DNA from: Paracoccaceae bacterium
GTDB lineage: Bacteria; Pseudomonadota; Alphaproteobacteria; Rhodobacterales; Rhodobacteraceae
Direction: 5' to 3'
DNA length: 7,695 bases
Assembly (NCBI GenBank): GCA_021648225.1
Contig: JAKITE010000128.1
Coordinates: 1-7,695 of the forward strand
Made by a program: the position numbers and the translations under genes
The notes under the pieces: generated by a model
Database searches by the model: none
What the model was told of the DNA's origin: nothing
The model's input: the letters and a program-made list of their open reading frames with translations, nothing else
Part shown: in pieces, positions 6,156-7,695 of the stretch
Layout of the letters: every line of letters starts with the position of its first letter
Numbering within the stretch: position 1 is the stretch's first letter

Positions 6156-6295
6156 TTTAGTATTCCCTGTTCTTGAGTTGTTGTTGGACAAATCAAGCCT
6201 ATGCCATCAACCGCATTTACGCAACATTTTGTATGGTTAACGGCAAGGAACCGCAGGGCTAGCGATTTTGGAATATGGCCAATAAGCCGGATTGA

Positions 6296-7171
6296 TTATG
6301 CGCCTTTCCAGCGGCGCAACATCCAATACCATTGCTCAGGGTCGGCAAGGATGCGTTTCGAGAGGCTGTCATTAAAGGCTTGCGTCATTGTCAGGGTATC
6401 GGTTGGCGGAATCTCGGCCTCGAAATCAACCTGAAATTCACTGCCTTCGCCAATGCGGGTGCCATAAGCGGGCACCATCGGCACATCGAATTTCAACGCC
6501 AGCCGCGCAGCGGAAACCGAGGTAAGCGCTTCGTGGCCCAAAAATGGCAACCGCACCCCGTCTGCCGATTTTTCATCCAGCAAGATAGCCACAAAGCCGC
6601 CATTACGCAGGTGCCGCACCAGATTGCGGGTGCCATTGGTATCCGAGGCCATAATCGGCTTGCCGACCGATTCAATTCCCGCCAGTAACCGCCGCTGGTA
6701 ATGGCGGTTTTTCTGCCGCCGATAGACCGCGCCGGTTTCCATGCCGCGTTCTTTTAGCACGGTGCGAATGGCTTCCCATTGGCCAAAATGCCCCGAAACA
6801 ATGATCGCGCCTTTGCCGTTTTTGCGGGCCTGTTCCAGCGTGGCCAGCCCCGGGCCAGCAACATTGATTTCTTTGTAAAAATTCTGGAATTCCTTGCCGT
6901 GATAGATTTCAAACAAGGTCTGGCCCATATTGCGGCCCATATTTTTACGCAGCTTGCGGCGCTCGACCCGCGAAATATCGGGAAAAACCCGCATAATTTC
7001 TTTGTTAAACTTGTGCCGCGCAAAGGGATACATACGAATGCCAAAGCCGAATATCGCCCCCAAAGCCCGCGCACGCCGATCAAACCGCCGTCCCTTGGAG
7101 GAAGTTATTGCCGCAAAAAGCGGGGCATACCGGATATGATGCCAAAGCGAGATAAAACTGCGGGAAATCAT
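6296..7171 (-). CDS. LpxL/HtrB-type lysophospholipid acyltransferase
   Basis: The 291-residue enzyme belongs to the LpxL/LpxM (HtrB/MsbB) acyltransferase family. These act at the inner face of the cytoplasmic membrane and add a secondary acyl chain to lipid A precursors or related lipids. The catalytic H-x4-E motif is in VSGHFGQWEAIR (His128, Glu133). Other family blocks are TGAVYRRQKNRHYQRRL (147-161), VAILLDEKSADGVRLPFLGHEA (194-215) and the C-terminal WYWMLRRWKG (281-290). The N-terminal 50 residues are basic and moderately hydrophobic (ALGAIFGFGIRMYPF), fitting a weak membrane anchor. ATG 7169-7171 is the only reasonable start, since a stop lies 13 codons upstream with no other start codon between, but no Shine-Dalgarno sequence precedes it. 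Lipid A assignment is from family resemblance; an ornithine-lipid or other acyl acceptor is possible. Confidence 0.87.
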   Translation of the reverse strand: MISRSFISLWHHIRYAPLFAAITSSKGRRFDRRARALGAIFGFGIRMYPFARHKFNKEIMRVFPDISRVERRKLRKNMGRNMGQTLFEIYHGKEFQNFYKEINVAGPGLATLEQARKNGKGAIIVSGHFGQWEAIRTVLKERGMETGAVYRRQKNRHYQRRLLAGIESVGKPIMASDTNGTRNLVRHLRNGGFVAILLDEKSADGVRLPFLGHEALTSVSAARLALKFDVPMVPAYGTRIGEGSEFQVDFEAEIPPTDTLTMTQAFNDSLSKRILADPEQWYWMLRRWKGA

Positions 7172-7186
7172 GTGTTGTATATGGGG

Positions 7187-7198
7187 GCTTGGCCAAGC
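7187..7198. promoter_or_regulatory. 12-bp perfect palindrome upstream of the acyltransferase gene
   Basis: GCTTGGCCAAGC is its own reverse complement and lies 15 bases before the acyltransferase start. A further half, CCAAG, occurs at 7203-7207. It could be an operator or a hairpin in the leader, but it may also be chance. No matching known box was recognised. Confidence 0.25.
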
Positions 7199-7244
7199 AA
7201 TGCCAAGTCAAATATTTACGATACTTTGCCGCCATAGCCAATGA

Positions 7245-7454
7245 TCAGTCATCCATTGCCCCGTCCCAATCATAGACAACGATGTCTTTGGTTTCGCGCG
7301 CCGCCAGTTTTTTGTATAATGCGCGGGCCTCGATATTATCAATTTCTGTTACCAACCAGATGCCTTTTAGGCGCATTTCATCATTACCCCCGACTTCGTT
7401 GAAAAACAGCACCGGTTGTTTGTCGGAGTGGAGCATGATGACGCTTAACGCCAT
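7245..7454 (-). CDS. Small hypothetical protein between groEL and the acyltransferase gene
   Basis: I do not recognise this 69-residue protein. It has a hydrophobic beta-like start (MALSVIMLHSDKQPVLFFNEVGG), a central charged helix-like part (NIEARALYKKLAARETKD, about 40-57) and an acidic end (VVYDWDGAMDD). There is no signal peptide, transmembrane segment or cysteine. The protein-like composition, compact intergenic setting and clean stop favour a real gene. The start is uncertain. ATG 7452-7454 has no Shine-Dalgarno sequence and a predicted promoter lies only a few bases upstream, suggesting a leaderless message. ATG 7434-7436 is an alternative. The frame stays open without ATG, GTG or TTG from 7454 back through the groEL terminator, so an ATT start at 7493 cannot be excluded. 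Confidence 0.62.
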   Translation of the reverse strand: MALSVIMLHSDKQPVLFFNEVGGNDEMRLKGIWLVTEIDNIEARALYKKLAARETKDIVVYDWDGAMDD

Positions 7455-7463
7455 ACCAACCGG

Positions 7464-7492
7464 TTTATTGCCTGCGATTGCAAATGTCGCAA
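7464..7492 (-). promoter_or_regulatory. Possible housekeeping promoter for the small hypothetical gene
   Basis: On the minus strand TTGCGA (7492-7487) and AATAAA (7469-7464) are separated by 17 bases, a fair match to -35/-10 elements. It begins directly after the T-run of the groEL terminator, which would make this gene its own transcription unit. Initiation would fall about 2-5 bases before ATG 7454, leaving almost no leader. Confidence 0.33.
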
Positions 7493-7493
7493 T

Positions 7494-7520
7494 AAAAAAG
7501 GGCCACCCAAAAGGCGGCCC
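7494..7520 (-). terminator. Intrinsic terminator of groEL
   Basis: Reading the minus strand, GGGCCGCC (7520-7513) pairs with GGTGGCCC (7507-7500) over a TTTTG loop: 8 pairs including one G-U, immediately followed by six T's (7499-7494). This is a textbook Rho-independent terminator, 25 bases after the groEL stop codon. Confidence 0.92.
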
Positions 7521-7545
7521 CTTAAATTCAACGCTTAAGCGCAGC

Positions 7546-7695
7546 TTACATCATGCCGCCCATGCCGCCCATGTCTGGCATACCGCCACCAGCAGGTGCT
7601 GCTGGCGTAGGTTTGTCAGCAACCATGGCTTCGGTGGTGATCAGCAGGCCTGCAACCGAACCGGCGTCTTGCAACGCGGTGCGAACCACTTTAGC
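7546..7695 (-). CDS. groEL: Chaperonin GroEL, C-terminal fragment (5' part outside window)
   Basis: The minus-strand frame is open at the window edge and ends with TAA at 7548-7546, showing the last 49 residues. AKVVRTALQDAGSVAGLLITTEAMVADKP is the conserved end of the GroEL equatorial domain, including the region that returns to the ATP-binding half. The tail PAAPAGGGMPDMGGMGGMM is the flexible Gly-Gly-Met tail that lines the chaperonin cavity. GroEL forms the 14-subunit ATP-driven folding chamber with GroES. The promoter, groES and any heat-shock operator lie outside the window. The gene ends in a strong terminator, so the downstream small gene is probably not part of the groESL message. 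Confidence 0.97.
   Translation of the reverse strand, partial: AKVVRTALQDAGSVAGLLITTEAMVADKPTPAAPAGGGMPDMGGMGGMM

Noticed and set aside
6156..6295. Sigma-70 promoter for the DUF2853 gene (TTGCGT-N17-TAGGCT on the minus strand)
   Set aside because: Only three of six bases match in each box, so it is not better than chance. Otherwise nothing supportable was seen in this 140-base gap.
6779..7237. 152-codon plus-strand frame opposite the acyltransferase gene
   Set aside because: The minus-strand frame contains the complete HFGQWE acyltransferase with all motifs. The plus frame shows no family pattern.
7473..7491. TGCGA-N9-TCGCA inverted repeat after the groEL terminator
   Set aside because: Only five base pairs, overlaps the putative -35 box, and is likely to occur by chance in this sequence.

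Overview
The window looks like ordinary chromosome from an alphaproteobacterium, most likely Rhodobacterales or a close relative. The basis is recall of family resemblance: a DUF465/YdcH gene directly before purE-purK, a choline-kinase-like phosphotransferase before an FAD/GcvT-fused dehydrogenase, a class-A-type small heat-shock protein, a DUF2853 protein, and a GroEL tail of GGM repeats. No database was consulted. No mobile element, CRISPR array, tRNA or rRNA was seen.

Layout. (1) 1-3217, plus strand: the 3' part of a phosphotransferase, then an 812-residue FAD-dependent dimethylglycine/sarcosine dehydrogenase-type enzyme with a C-terminal folate-binding GcvT half. They are 10 bases apart and probably form an operon for methylated-amine (choline/betaine-type) metabolism. 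(2) 3218-3440: a non-coding gap between convergent genes, rich in hairpins and possible genomic repeats. (3) 3441-3851, minus strand: an Hsp20 gene. Its leader contains a hairpin that buries the ribosome binding site and carries the UCGCU-opposite-AGGA signature of ROSE RNA thermometers, downstream of a sigma-32-like promoter. (4) 3994-5801, plus strand: ydcH-like, purE and purK, with purE and purK overlapping. A near-perfect 23-bp dyad lies between this unit and the hsp20 promoter. (5) 5814-7171, minus strand: a DUF2853 gene, then a lipid A-type (LpxL/HtrB) acyltransferase. (6) 7245-7695, minus strand: a small unrecognised protein and the 3' end of groEL, separated by a strong intrinsic terminator.

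How the parts work together. PurE and PurK together convert AIR to CAIR in purine synthesis. Demethylation by the FAD/GcvT enzyme would load one-carbon units onto tetrahydrofolate, which purine synthesis consumes, but there is no sign that the two units are co-regulated. The chaperone genes hsp20 and groEL are about 3.7 kb apart and appear to be controlled separately. The most interesting part is the hsp20/ydcH divergent intergenic region (3852-3993), which packs an RNA thermometer, a heat-shock promoter and a large dyad into 142 bases. I found no convincing wholly new system. The 3342-3385 folded element and the small gene beside groEL are the least explained pieces.
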